From an uncultured Pseudomonadota bacterium (lineage in GTDB: Bacteria; Pseudomonadota; Gammaproteobacteria; Steroidobacterales; Steroidobacteraceae): a DNA stretch of 64,000 bases. Below are positions 41,121 to 50,188 of this stretch, piece after piece (the stretch's first letter is position 1; each line of letters begins with the position of its first letter). A program made the position numbers and the translations under genes. The notes under the pieces are model-generated. The model did no database searches. It worked only from the letters and a program-made list of their open reading frames with translations, and had not been told where the DNA came from. The stretch is taken from assembly GCA_946479515.1 (NCBI GenBank), contig CAMLGF010000013.1, forward strand, positions 1-64,000, in the 5' to 3' direction.

Positions 41121-42713
41121 TTGAACGACCAGTTCCTGAAAGACGATCTGCGATCCGAACCGGCCGCCAGGCCTGCCCCGCGCATCATCCCTCGTGCCGA
41201 ACATTCCATATCGCGATCGGCAATATCGCCCAATGCGCTGCGCGTGCTGTATCGGCTGCGGGAGGCCGGTTATGAGGCATTCCTGGTGGGCGGCTGCGTC
41301 CGCGACCTGCTGATCGGCATCACGCCCAAGGATTTCGACATCGCCACCAGTGCCTTGCCGGAGGAAGTGAAGCGCACGTTCCGCAACTGCCGCCTGATCG
41401 GCCGGCGCTTCCGGCTGGCGCACGTGTTCTTCGGCCGCGAGATCATCGAAGTTGCCACGTTTCGCGCCATGAGCGCACCGGAAGTCGGTGCCGAGCCGGT
41501 CGAGAGCACGGTTCCGGACCTCGACGACGACGAACTACCCGGGGTCGACGACGAGCTGGACGAAGACGATCTCGACGCCACCGACGAGAGCACGGTGCTG
41601 GCCGAGGCGGGCTCGCACCGCACGGGCATCCACGGCCACACGCCCCTGGTGGAGCGCGATCGTTCGCGGCATGCCGGCGCCGGCGTGCCCGATGAGGACG
41701 ATGAGGACCGGGTCACCGACGAGCATGGCCGCATCCTGCGCGACAATGCCTACGGCACCATCGACGACGACGTGTGGCGCCGGGACTTCACCGCCAACGC
41801 GCTGTACTACAACATCGCGGACTTCTCCATCTGGGACTACGCCGGCGGGGTCGAAGACATCGCGGCGCGCCGGCTCAAGCTGATCGGCGACCCGGTGACG
41901 CGCTACCGCGAAGACCCGGTGCGGATGCTGCGCGCCGCGCGCTTCGAGGCGAAGCTGGGTTTCAGGCTCGAGGGGGAAACCGGCACTGCCATCGGCGGGC
42001 TGAAGGATTTGCTCGCCAGCGTGCCGCCGGCGCGGCTGTTCGACGAGACCCTGAAGCTGTTCCTCACGGGACACGGCGCGCGCAGCCTGGAAGTGCTGCA
42101 GCGGCATGGTTTGTTAGGCGAACTGCTGCCCACCGTCGCGGCCTATCTCGACAAGCATCCCGACGGCGCGGTGGCGCGGCTGGTGCGCCAGGGTCTGGTC
42201 AACACCGACCAGCGGGTCGCCGCGGGCAAGCCCGTGACGCCGACCTTCCTGTTCGCGCTGCTGTTGTACGGACCTTTCGCGCAGATCATCGAGAAGCAGC
42301 CGCAGGAGAAGTGGCACGACATCGGCACGATTGTCGATGCGGTGGATCGGGCCGCACGGCAGGCACAGGGCCGTATCAGCATTCCCAAGCGCTTCACGCT
42401 CGGCGTGCGCGAGATGTTCGCCGCCCAGCCGCGGCTCGAGCAGCCGCGCGGCCGCCGCGCCCTGCGCATGCTCGAACAGCCGCGGTTTCGCGCCGGCTTC
42501 GACCTGCTGCTGCTGCGTGCCGAGATCGGCCTCGCCGCGCGCGACATCGCCGAGTGGTGGACGCGGGTGCAGGAAGCCTCGCAGGCGGACCGCGACAGGA
42601 TGGCGGATGCGCTCGGCATTCCGTCGCGCCCGGCGGGTGAGGGAAGCGGCCGGCGAGGGCCGCGCCGCCGTCGTCGTGGCCGGGGCCGTGGTCGCGCGCC
42701 CGCGGCTTCATGA
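41121..42713 (+). CDS. pcnB: poly(A) polymerase I
   Basis: PcnB adds poly(A) tails that mark RNA for decay. The TTG-started protein has 530 residues. The nucleotidyltransferase core is LVGGCVRDLLIGITPKDFDI with the catalytic acidic residues in K-D-F-D; RRDFTANALYYNI and YREDPVRMLRAARFEAKLG follow, as in E. coli PcnB. The C terminus is an Arg/Gly-rich basic tail. An acidic insertion of about 55-60 residues (roughly 135-195, including DDDELPGVDDELDEDD) replaces the short loop of E. coli. It overlaps folK by four bases. Confidence 0.95.
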   Translation: MNDQFLKDDLRSEPAARPAPRIIPRAEHSISRSAISPNALRVLYRLREAGYEAFLVGGCVRDLLIGITPKDFDIATSALPEEVKRTFRNCRLIGRRFRLAHVFFGREIIEVATFRAMSAPEVGAEPVESTVPDLDDDELPGVDDELDEDDLDATDESTVLAEAGSHRTGIHGHTPLVERDRSRHAGAGVPDEDDEDRVTDEHGRILRDNAYGTIDDDVWRRDFTANALYYNIADFSIWDYAGGVEDIAARRLKLIGDPVTRYREDPVRMLRAARFEAKLGFRLEGETGTAIGGLKDLLASVPPARLFDETLKLFLTGHGARSLEVLQRHGLLGELLPTVAAYLDKHPDGAVARLVRQGLVNTDQRVAAGKPVTPTFLFALLLYGPFAQIIEKQPQEKWHDIGTIVDAVDRAARQAQGRISIPKRFTLGVREMFAAQPRLEQPRGRRALRMLEQPRFRAGFDLLLLRAEIGLAARDIAEWWTRVQEASQADRDRMADALGIPSRPAGEGSGRRGPRRRRRGRGRGRAPAAS

Positions 42714-43231
42714 ACGCGACCGCCGAAGCGCCGTTGCCCCGATCGTCTCGCTGGCTGCCGGCCTATGTCGGGGTCGGCAGCAACTTGCGCGAACCGGCCG
42801 CGCAGGTGCTGCGGGCGCTCGACGCTCTGGGCCGTGTGCCGGCGACGCGCCTCGTGGTGCGCTCCCCGCTGTATCACACGCCGCCGTTCGGGGACGTGGT
42901 CCAGCCCGCCTTCGTGAATGCCGCCGCGGGGTTGCTGACGCAGCTGTCGCCGGAAGAACTGCTCGCCGCTCTGCGCGCGCTCGAGAAGGAACTCGGGCGT
43001 GAACCGCCGCGCGAGCGTTGGGGTCCGCGCGTCATCGATCTCGATCTGCTCGTGGTCGGCGCCGAGCGGCGCGCCTCCGGGGCGCTGACGCTGCCGCATC
43101 CGGGCATCGCGGAACGCGATTTCGTGCTCTATCCACTCGCCGACATCGCGGCGGACCTGGACGTGCCGGGCCTCGGACGGGTGGCACACCTGCGGGCCGC
43201 CGTGGCCGATCGCGGTGTGAGAAGGCTGTGA
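42710..43231 (+). CDS. folK: 6-hydroxymethyl-7,8-dihydropterin pyrophosphokinase
   Basis: FolK makes the pyrophosphorylated pterin used to build dihydropteroate in folate synthesis. The 173-residue protein contains AYVGVGSNLREPAAQV near residues 18-33, SPLYHTPPFGDVVQPAFVNA, ERWGPRVIDLDLLVV with the metal-binding D-L-D, and LPHPGIAERDFVLYPL. It overlaps pcnB (ATGA) and the following kinase gene (GTGA). The pcnB-folK-panBC order is typical of gammaproteobacteria. Confidence 0.96.
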   Translation: MNATAEAPLPRSSRWLPAYVGVGSNLREPAAQVLRALDALGRVPATRLVVRSPLYHTPPFGDVVQPAFVNAAAGLLTQLSPEELLAALRALEKELGREPPRERWGPRVIDLDLLVVGAERRASGALTLPHPGIAERDFVLYPLADIAADLDVPGLGRVAHLRAAVADRGVRRL

Positions 43232-43965
43232 GCACTCCCGAGGTCGAAGCGCCCGCCGGCATCGTGACCCCCAAGGACGCGGACGCCGCTTTGCCGCGCA
43301 GCGTGGCGGGCGAACTGCCACCGCAGCGTTACATCGTGGTCGAAGGGCCGATCGGCGTGGGCAAGACCAGCCTCGCGCGGCGGCTCGGGACGACGCTCGA
43401 GGCCGAGCTGGTCCTGGAACAGGATGCGCAGAATCCGTTTCTCGAACGCTTCTACCGCAACCCCAAGGCGGGCGCCTTGCCGGCGCAGCTCTTCTTCCTG
43501 TTCCAGCGCGCGCAGCAGATGGGCTCGCTGCAGCAGCAGGACCTGTTCGCGCCGCGCCGGGTCGCGGACTATCTATTCGAGAAGGACCGGCTGTTTGCCT
43601 CGCTGACGTTGGACAGCGCCGAGATGGTGCTGTACGAGCAGGTGGCCTCGCGCCTGGCCGTGGATCCTCCCAGGCCCGATCTCGTCGTCTATCTGCAGGC
43701 GCCGGTGGAAACGCTGTTGCAGCGAATCGCCCGGCGGGGCATCGGCTACGAGACTTCCGGAATAGACGCCGCCTACCTGTCGCGGCTCAATGACGCCTAC
43801 GCGCGCTTCTTCCACGAGTACGACCGCGCGCCGCTGCTCATCGTGAATGCGTCGAACATCGACCCGGTGCAGAACCAGGCGGACTTCGACGAGCTGGTGG
43901 GCGCCATCCGCCGCATGAAGAAGGGCCGCATGTACTACAACCCGCTGCGCCACAGTACCATCTAG
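43228..43965 (+). CDS. deoxynucleoside kinase family protein
   Basis: This 245-residue P-loop kinase of the deoxynucleoside kinase family starts at GTG. After a 30-residue leader it has YIVVEGPIGVGKTSLARRLG near residues 35-54, then FLERFYRNPKAGALPAQLFF, PDLVVYLQAPVETLLQRIARRG with the LID region, and RMKKGRMYYNPLRH at the end. It should salvage deoxynucleosides; which one is not clear. It lies between folK and panB, a known location in proteobacteria. Confidence 0.9.
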   Translation: MSTPEVEAPAGIVTPKDADAALPRSVAGELPPQRYIVVEGPIGVGKTSLARRLGTTLEAELVLEQDAQNPFLERFYRNPKAGALPAQLFFLFQRAQQMGSLQQQDLFAPRRVADYLFEKDRLFASLTLDSAEMVLYEQVASRLAVDPPRPDLVVYLQAPVETLLQRIARRGIGYETSGIDAAYLSRLNDAYARFFHEYDRAPLLIVNASNIDPVQNQADFDELVGAIRRMKKGRMYYNPLRHSTI

Positions 43966-43988
43966 CCTGTCAGGCCTTGGGGGGGTTC

Positions 43989-44822
43989 ATGTACACACAT
44001 CTCGAGCAACGCGATTCCACCCGTCCGCCGGTCTCGCTGGGCACGCTGGCGAAGATGAAGCACGACCGGGAGAAGATCGCCGCCATCACCTGCTACGACG
44101 CCAGCTTCGCCGTGCTCTGCGACAACGCGGACGCCGACGTGGTGCTGGTGGGCGATTCGCTCGGCATGGTGCTGCAGGGTCACGACACCACGGTGCCGGT
44201 GACCATGGATGACATCGTCTATCACTGCAAGGCCGTGGCGCGCGGCCTGCATCGACCCTTCCTGATGGCGGACCTGCCATTCGCGAGCTATCCGACGCGC
44301 GACGTGGCCTTGCGCAATTCCGTGCGGCTCATGCAGGAGGGCAACGTTGCGATGGTCAAGCTCGAGAGCGGCCCCAACCAGCTGGAGATCGTCGAATTCC
44401 TGGCGCGCCACGACATCGCCGTGTGCGCGCACCTGGGCTTGAAGCCGCAGTCCGTACACAAGACCGGCGGCTTTCGCGTGCAGGGCCGCGAGGCCGAGGC
44501 CGCGCGGCGCATGCTCGAGAGCGCCAGATCGCTGGAGTCCGCCGGCGCCGACATCGTGCTGCTGGAGTGCATCCCTTCCGAGCTAGGCAAGACGATCACC
44601 GGCGCGCTGGAGGTGCCGGTCATCGGCATCGGCGCGGGCCCGCACACCGACGGCCAGATTCTCGTGCTCTACGACGTGCTCGACATCACCTCGGGGCGCA
44701 AGCCGCGCTTCGTGAAGAACTTCATGGAGGGCGCGACTTCCAATCTCGATGCGCTGCAGCGCTACGTGCGGGCCGTGAAGACTGGCAGCTACCCGGCTCC
44801 CGAGCACGAGTTCAAGGCTTGA
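43989..44822 (+). CDS. panB: 3-methyl-2-oxobutanoate hydroxymethyltransferase
   Basis: PanB transfers a hydroxymethyl group from methylene-THF to ketoisovalerate, giving ketopantoate for pantothenate. The 277-residue protein contains ITCYDASFAVLCDNADADVV and VGDSLGMVLQGHDTTVPVT with the metal-binding Asp residues, MEEG-like MQEGNVAMVKLE, the catalytic Glu region IVLLECIP, and IGIGAGPHTDGQILVLYD. A G-rich ribosome site precedes the ATG at 43989. panC follows. Confidence 0.97.
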   Translation: MYTHLEQRDSTRPPVSLGTLAKMKHDREKIAAITCYDASFAVLCDNADADVVLVGDSLGMVLQGHDTTVPVTMDDIVYHCKAVARGLHRPFLMADLPFASYPTRDVALRNSVRLMQEGNVAMVKLESGPNQLEIVEFLARHDIAVCAHLGLKPQSVHKTGGFRVQGREAEAARRMLESARSLESAGADIVLLECIPSELGKTITGALEVPVIGIGAGPHTDGQILVLYDVLDITSGRKPRFVKNFMEGATSNLDALQRYVRAVKTGSYPAPEHEFKA

Positions 44823-44851
44823 AGGCCACGCTCCAGGGCGGATCCTCCGGG

Positions 44852-45703
44852 ATGCAGACCGCCACGACCATTTCCCAGGTGCGCGCGCAGGTCGCCGCCT
44901 GGCACCTGCAGAAGCAGCGCGTGGTGTTCGTGCCGACCATGGGCAACCTGCATGCGGGCCACGTCAGCCTGATCGACGCGGCGCGCGCGCACGGCGACCG
45001 CTTCGTCGCCAGCATTTTCGTGAACCCGATGCAGTTTGGTCCCAACGAGGATTTCGCGCACTATCCGCGCACGCCCGCCCAGGACGCGCAGATGCTCGCC
45101 GCCGCGGGCTGCGATCTCATGTTCATGCCCGAGGTGGGTGAGATCTATCCCAACGGCGCCGACCAGGCGACGCGCGTGGAGGTGCCCGGCATTTCGGACA
45201 TCCTCTGCGGTGAGTTCCGGCCCGGGCATTTTCAGGGCGTCGCGACCGTGGTCGCCAAGCTCTTCCACATCGTCGATCCGGACGTCGCCATCTTCGGCGA
45301 GAAGGATTTCCAGCAGCTCACCGTGATCCGGCGCATGGTCGCGGACCTGTGCCTGCGCGTGCAGATCGTGGGCGCGCCCACCGTGCGCGAGAACGACGGC
45401 CTGGCCATGAGCTCGCGCAATCAGTACCTGGACGCCGCGCAGCGCAAGCTCGCGCCGGCTATCTACCGGCAGCTCAGCCAGGCGGTGGCCGCGCTGCAGG
45501 CCGGCGCGCGGGATTTCGCGAGCATCGAGGCCGCCGGGCGGACCGCTCTGGACGGCCTGGGTTTTCGCACCGATTACTTCAGCGTGCGCGATGCGCGCAC
45601 GCTCGCGCCCGCGACGCCGGCCACGCGGCATTTCGTCGTGCTCACCGCCTCCCGGCTCGGCAAGGCCCGGCTCATCGACAACCTGCAATGGCAGGTGGGC
45701 TAG
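44852..45703 (+). CDS. panC: pantothenate synthetase
   Basis: PanC joins pantoate and beta-alanine using ATP. The 283-residue enzyme shows VFVPTMGNLHAGHVSLID (HIGH-like motif) near residues 24-41, SIFVNPMQFGPNEDF, VAIFGEKDFQQLTVIRRM and the KMSKS-like MSSRNQYL. The ATG at 44852 gives the normal N terminus; an in-frame TTG at 44819 overlapping panB is a less likely start. The gene converges with queG, overlapping by four bases at the ends. Confidence 0.97.
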   Translation: MQTATTISQVRAQVAAWHLQKQRVVFVPTMGNLHAGHVSLIDAARAHGDRFVASIFVNPMQFGPNEDFAHYPRTPAQDAQMLAAAGCDLMFMPEVGEIYPNGADQATRVEVPGISDILCGEFRPGHFQGVATVVAKLFHIVDPDVAIFGEKDFQQLTVIRRMVADLCLRVQIVGAPTVRENDGLAMSSRNQYLDAAQRKLAPAIYRQLSQAVAALQAGARDFASIEAAGRTALDGLGFRTDYFSVRDARTLAPATPATRHFVVLTASRLGKARLIDNLQWQVG

Positions 45704-46785
45704 GCCACGCACGCGCGGCGTGCGAGTTCCGCGCGCGCCCACGCCACGTGTTCGCGCACCAGTTCCGACGGGTCGTCCGCGCGCGCCGCGAGCGCGGCCT
45801 GGTTTTCCGCGGTGGCCGGTGCATTGCCCAGTGCCACGGCGATGTTGCGCAGCCATCTCTCATGGCCGATGCGCCGGATGGCCGAGCCTTCGGTGCGCGC
45901 GAGGAATTGCTCTTCGGTCCAGGCGAACAGCTCGCTGAGGCGTGATCGGTCGAGCTCGTGGCGCACCTTGAAATCGGGGTGCGCGGCGGCGCGCGCGAAC
46001 TTGTTCCAGGGACACACCAGCTGGCAGTCGTCGCAGCCGTAGATGCGATTGCCCACCAGCCGGCGCAGCTCCGCCGGAATCGCGCCATGCAACTCGATGG
46101 TGAGGTAGGAGATGCAGCGGCGCGCGTCCAGGCGATGCGGAGCGACGATGGCGCCGGTGGGGCAGGCGGGGATGCAGGCCGAGCACGAGCCGCAATGCGC
46201 GCTCGCCGGCGCGTCCACGGGCAGCGGCAGGTCGGTGAGTATTTCGCCGATGAAGAAATACGAGCCCGCGTCGCGCGCGATGAGATTGGTGTGCTTGCCG
46301 ATCCAGCCGATGCCGGCATTGCGCGCCAGCGCCTTCTCCAGCACCGGTCCGGAGTCGACGAACACCCGATAGCCCATCGGCCCCACGCGCGCGACGATGT
46401 CATCACACAACCCCTGCAGGGCATTGCGCATCAATCGGTGATAGTCGCGTCCCAGCGCATAGCGCGACACGTAGCCGCGGTCCGGGTCCGCGAGCGCGTC
46501 GAGCGCATCATGGGCATCCGCAGGCCAGTAGTTCAGTCGTGCCGACAGCACGCGTACGGTGCCCGGCACCAATTCCTGGGGTCGGCTGCGCCGCGTGCCG
46601 TGGCGCGCCATGTAGCCCATCTCGCCGTGCATGCCGGCCGAGAGCCAGCGATCGAGGCGTTCGGCGTCGAGCGACAGATCCACGCCGGCCACGCCCAGCG
46701 CGTCGAAGCCGCGCGCTCGTGCCATCGCCTCGAGCTCCTGCCGGAGCGCCGCGAGCATGGAATCCGTTGGGGCAGCGCGGTTCAT
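45700..46785 (-). CDS. queG: epoxyqueuosine reductase QueG
   Basis: QueG performs the last step of queuosine synthesis in tRNA, reducing epoxyqueuosine with cobalamin and two 4Fe-4S clusters. The 361-residue protein has the two cluster motifs CGSCSACIPACPTGAI and CDDCQLVCPWNKFA, and an upstream VDSGPVLEKALARNAGIGW block for the cofactor. HEAT-like repeats form the C terminus. It is divergent from nnrDE with 26 bases between start codons, the same arrangement as in E. coli (yjeF-queG). Confidence 0.96.
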   Translation of the reverse strand: MNRAAPTDSMLAALRQELEAMARARGFDALGVAGVDLSLDAERLDRWLSAGMHGEMGYMARHGTRRSRPQELVPGTVRVLSARLNYWPADAHDALDALADPDRGYVSRYALGRDYHRLMRNALQGLCDDIVARVGPMGYRVFVDSGPVLEKALARNAGIGWIGKHTNLIARDAGSYFFIGEILTDLPLPVDAPASAHCGSCSACIPACPTGAIVAPHRLDARRCISYLTIELHGAIPAELRRLVGNRIYGCDDCQLVCPWNKFARAAAHPDFKVRHELDRSRLSELFAWTEEQFLARTEGSAIRRIGHERWLRNIAVALGNAPATAENQAALAARADDPSELVREHVAWARAELARRACVA

Positions 46786-46798
46786 GGGGTCGGGCCAG

Positions 46799-46804
46799 TA
46801 TAAT
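46799..46804 (+). promoter_or_regulatory. -10 hexamer for a leaderless nnrDE message
   Basis: A perfect TATAAT lies exactly seven bases upstream of the nnrDE ATG (46812). The usual initiation distance would start the message at the ATG itself. No strong -35 is seen. The queG start is only 26 bases away on the other strand. Confidence 0.5.
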
Positions 46805-46811
46805 TGCCCGC

Positions 46812-48326
46812 ATGGACCGGCCGACCGCCATCTATTCCGCCGCGCAGGTTCGCGCGCTCGATGCGTGGGAGATCGAACAACGGCACGTGCCCTCGTTCAC
46901 CCTGATGACGCGCGCGGCGGAAGAGGCACTGAAAATCCTGCGCGGCCGCTGGCCGCAGGCGCGCCGCATCGGCGTGGTCTGCGGTGCCGGCAACAATGGC
47001 GGCGACGGCTATGTGCTCGCGCGGCTGGCCCGGGCGGCGGGCCTCGAGGTGCGCGTGCTGGCCGCGGTGCCGCCCGACAAGCTCGCTGGCGATGCGCGCC
47101 GCGCGCAGGCCGAATGGCTGGCCGCGGGCGGCGTGACGCAGCCGTTCGCGGCATCCGACCTCGCGGGCTGCGACGTGATCGTCGATGGCTTGTTAGGCAT
47201 CGGCCTGCAGGGTGCGCCGCGCCCGCAGACCCTGGCCGTGATTCGCGCGATCAACGCCGCCGGGTCGCCGGTGCTGGCGCTGGACATTCCTTCCGGGGTC
47301 GACGCCGATTCCGGCGCCGTGCGCGAGGCGGCCGTGCGGGCCGAGCTCACGGTATGTTTCGTCGCGCTGAAGTCCGGCTTGTTCCTCGGCGACGGGCCCG
47401 AGCATGCCGGCGTGGTGCTGCTCGAGGACCTGGGCGTGGCCGCGCCGGGTCTGCCACAGTTCGCGCCGCTGCTGCGGCGGATCGGCGCAGCCGAGCTGGC
47501 GGCGCATCTGCCGCGCCGCGCGCGCGCCGCCCACAAGGGCACTCATGGCCGCGTGCTCATCGTGGGCGGCGGTCCGGGAATGCCCGGCGCGCTGCGCCTG
47601 GCGGGCGAGGCCGCGCTGCGCAGTGGCGCCGGTCTGGTCACCGTGGCCGGCGCTCCGGAGAACCTGCTGCCGGTGATGTCCACGCGGCCCGAGCTCATCT
47701 ATCTACCGGCCGATGGTGGCGCGGCGCTCGACGAGGCATTGGCCGCCGCCACGGTGGTCGCCATCGGTCCCGGCCTGGGCCGTGGTGATTGGGCGCAACG
47801 CCTGTGGTCGCGCGTGCAGCAGCTGCGGCAGGTGCCCGTGGTCGCCGATGCAGACGCGCTCAACCTGCTGGCCAGGGAGCCCGTGCGACTGCCCGCGAAC
47901 TGGATACTCACGCCGCATCCGGGCGAGGCGGCGCGGTTGTTGGCCGCGGACACGGCGGCGGTGCAGGGGGATCGACTTGCGGCCGTACGCGATCTGCACG
48001 CGCGTTACGGGGCGGTGGCCGTCCTCAAGGGGGCGGGGACGCTGGTCGCGGGCACGGTCGGCGACACCGTCGAGCTCTCGATCTGCGATCGCGGCAATCC
48101 CGGCATGGCCACGGCGGGCATGGGCGACGTGCTGACGGGGGTCATCAGCGGCCTGCTGGCGCAACTCGCCGGCGGCGCGGTGGCGACGGCCGCGGATGCC
48201 CTGCGCGCGGCGCGCCTCGGTGTGCTGGTGCACGCGCTGGCCGGCGACGCGGCGGCGCAGGGCGGACAGCGCGGGCTCATCGCCAGCGATGTGATCGCCG
48301 AGCTGCGCGGATGGGTGAATCCGTGA
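46812..48326 (+). CDS. nnr: bifunctional NAD(P)H-hydrate epimerase/dehydratase
   Basis: This 504-residue fusion repairs damaged NAD(P)H hydrates. The N-terminal epimerase domain shows CGAGNNGGDGYVLARLA near residues 57-73 and LDIPSGVDADSG. The C-terminal ADP/ATP-dependent dehydratase domain shows HGRVLIVGGGPGMPGALRLA, TPHPGEAARLLA, and the nucleotide motif GNPGMATAGMGDVLTGVI. Both halves look intact. It starts the large operon that includes tsaE, amiC and mutL. Its end overlaps tsaE by four bases (or 16 with the alternative start). Confidence 0.96.
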   Translation: MDRPTAIYSAAQVRALDAWEIEQRHVPSFTLMTRAAEEALKILRGRWPQARRIGVVCGAGNNGGDGYVLARLARAAGLEVRVLAAVPPDKLAGDARRAQAEWLAAGGVTQPFAASDLAGCDVIVDGLLGIGLQGAPRPQTLAVIRAINAAGSPVLALDIPSGVDADSGAVREAAVRAELTVCFVALKSGLFLGDGPEHAGVVLLEDLGVAAPGLPQFAPLLRRIGAAELAAHLPRRARAAHKGTHGRVLIVGGGPGMPGALRLAGEAALRSGAGLVTVAGAPENLLPVMSTRPELIYLPADGGAALDEALAAATVVAIGPGLGRGDWAQRLWSRVQQLRQVPVVADADALNLLAREPVRLPANWILTPHPGEAARLLAADTAAVQGDRLAAVRDLHARYGAVAVLKGAGTLVAGTVGDTVELSICDRGNPGMATAGMGDVLTGVISGLLAQLAGGAVATAADALRAARLGVLVHALAGDAAAQGGQRGLIASDVIAELRGWVNP

Positions 48327-48775
48327 GATCCACCGGCGTCTGGCTGACGCGCAGCGGCGAAGAAACCGAAGCGCTGGGCGCGGAATTGTTGGGCGGCAAG
48401 CCCGGCGCGCGCGCTCCCTGCCGCGTGATCACGCTGTCCGGCGATCTCGGCGCGGGCAAATCGACCTTCGCGCGCGGCGCGCTGCGCGCGCTCGGGGCGA
48501 CGGGCTCGTTGAAGAGCCCGAGTTATATGTTGATGGAGCTCTACGACCTGCCGCCGCTGAACGTGGTGCACCTCGACCTGTACCGCCTGCGCGATCCGGA
48601 GGAACTGGAGAATCTCGGGCTCGCGGACTTTCATCGTCCCGGCTATCTGTGGCTCATCGAATGGCCGGAACGAGCGGCTGGCCGGCTGCCGCCCGCCGAT
48701 CTGGGATTCGTCTTTTCCTTCGCAAATGACGGGCATCGCATCGAGAGGATTGAATTTGTTGCGGCGAAAAAGTAA
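48323..48775 (+). CDS. tsaE: tRNA threonylcarbamoyladenosine ATPase TsaE
   Basis: TsaE is the P-loop ATPase that works with TsaB and TsaD to make t6A in tRNA. The 150-residue protein has LSGDLGAGKSTFARGALRAL near residues 36-55, SPSYMLMELYDL, HLDLYRLRDPEELENLGL and LIEWPERA, all as in E. coli. I use the GTG at 48323 (GTGA overlap with nnr). The ATG at 48311, four codons upstream in frame, is also possible. amiC and mutL follow in the usual order. Confidence 0.95.
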   Translation: MRSTGVWLTRSGEETEALGAELLGGKPGARAPCRVITLSGDLGAGKSTFARGALRALGATGSLKSPSYMLMELYDLPPLNVVHLDLYRLRDPEELENLGLADFHRPGYLWLIEWPERAAGRLPPADLGFVFSFANDGHRIERIEFVAAKK

Positions 48776-48792
48776 ATTCCCCTGTAGATCTG

Positions 48793-50085
48793 ATGCTGAA
48801 CTCCATGATGGGGAAGGGTTTTTTGAGACCGCATCGTTCAAAAAACTTTCTGGAGAAGCTAGCTCTGCTGACCGTTTTGCTGGCGAGCGCCGCAGGCAGC
48901 ACGGCCAATCTCCGCGCCGCTGAAGTCCGCGCGGTGCGCATGGCCGCATCCGACACCGGCACTCGCGTCGTCCTCGATCTCACCGCGCCCGTCAAATACA
49001 AGGCTTTCCTGCTCGACAACCCGGGCCGCGTGGTGCTGGACGTGAAGCGCGCCCATCTGAAAAGCGGGCAGGCATTGCCCGCGGTGAGCAAGGATTCACC
49101 CGAAGGGGTGATCACCGCGACGCGCTCGGGGCGGCTGCCCGACAACGGGCTGCGCCTGGTATTCGAAGTCGCGGGCAGGGTCAGCATCCAGACCTCCACG
49201 GCCGGCCCCGCCGGTGACGCGGATCATCGGCTGATTCTCGACATCAACGGTTCCCCCGCGGTGGCGGTGACGCCCAGGGCGCCGCCGCAGCCCATGGCCA
49301 TCCGCCCGGCGCACGCGCCCGCGGAAAGCGGTCGCGACATCATCATCGCCGTGGATGCGGGGCATGGCGGCGTGGATCCGGGAGCTTCGGGCCGGCGCGG
49401 CTCGCGCGAGAAGGACATCGTGCTTGCGGTGGCCAAACTGCTGGCCGCGCGCATCAACCAGGAACCCGGCATGAAGGCCGTGCTCACACGCGACGGCGAT
49501 TACTTCATCACGCTGCAGGAACGGACGCGGCGGGCGCGCCGGGCGAAGGCGGACCTGTTCGTGTCCATCCACGCCGATGCCATCGCCGATCCGCACGTGT
49601 CGGGGTCGTCCGTGTACATCCTGTCCGAGCGCGGCGCGACCTCGGAAGCCGCGCGCTGGCTGGCGGAGAGCGAGAACGCCGCCGATCTCAAGGGCGGCGT
49701 GGCGCTCGCCGACAAGGATCCGGTGATCCAGGGCGTGCTGCTGGATCTTTCCCAGGCCGCCTCCATCGCCTCGAGCATGGTGGCCGCGGAGAACGTTCTG
49801 AAGTCGTTGCACCGGGTCGGCGAGGTGCGCAAGCCGCGGGTGCAGCAGGCCGGATTCGTGGTGCTCAAATCCCCGGACATTCCCTCCATGCTGGTGGAGA
49901 CGGCCTTCATCTCCAACCGTGAGGAGGAGCGCAAGCTCAATCAGCCGGCGCATCGCCAGAAACTGGCCAGCGCCATCTTCGACGGCATCGAACAGTATTT
50001 CCAGGGCAACGCCCCCGAAGGCACGCGGCTCGCCGCCGTGCAGCGCCAGGGCGGCGGCGCCACGGCGCGGCTGGAATTGCGCTAA
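48793..50085 (+). CDS. amiC: N-acetylmuramoyl-L-alanine amidase with AMIN domain
   Basis: This 430-residue periplasmic amidase cleaves peptide stems from peptidoglycan during cell division. It has a Sec-like signal (no twin Arg), an AMIN targeting domain near residues 40-140, and an amidase_3 catalytic domain: IIIAVDAGHGGVDPGASGRR with the zinc His, a Glu in SREKDIVLAV, SIHADAIADP, and MLVETAFISNREEE. The true start is uncertain: the ATG at 48793 lacks a good ribosome site, while GGGGAAGG precedes a TTG near 48825. The leader is AT-rich compared with its surroundings. Confidence 0.93.
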   Translation: MLNSMMGKGFLRPHRSKNFLEKLALLTVLLASAAGSTANLRAAEVRAVRMAASDTGTRVVLDLTAPVKYKAFLLDNPGRVVLDVKRAHLKSGQALPAVSKDSPEGVITATRSGRLPDNGLRLVFEVAGRVSIQTSTAGPAGDADHRLILDINGSPAVAVTPRAPPQPMAIRPAHAPAESGRDIIIAVDAGHGGVDPGASGRRGSREKDIVLAVAKLLAARINQEPGMKAVLTRDGDYFITLQERTRRARRAKADLFVSIHADAIADPHVSGSSVYILSERGATSEAARWLAESENAADLKGGVALADKDPVIQGVLLDLSQAASIASSMVAAENVLKSLHRVGEVRKPRVQQAGFVVLKSPDIPSMLVETAFISNREEERKLNQPAHRQKLASAIFDGIEQYFQGNAPEGTRLAAVQRQGGGATARLELR

Positions 50086-50188
50086 GTTCTCGCGCTAGGT
50101 TCTCGCGCTGGGGCCTCGCGCCAGCTCCCGTCCCGCGTTGCGACACCGTTGCCGGGAGAGGGGTCGGGCACCTACTCTGCACGGGCTC

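Noticed and set aside
50086..50188. Short direct repeat of GTTCTCGCGCT after amiC
   Set aside because: Two copies only in GC-rich sequence; too little to call a functional repeat.
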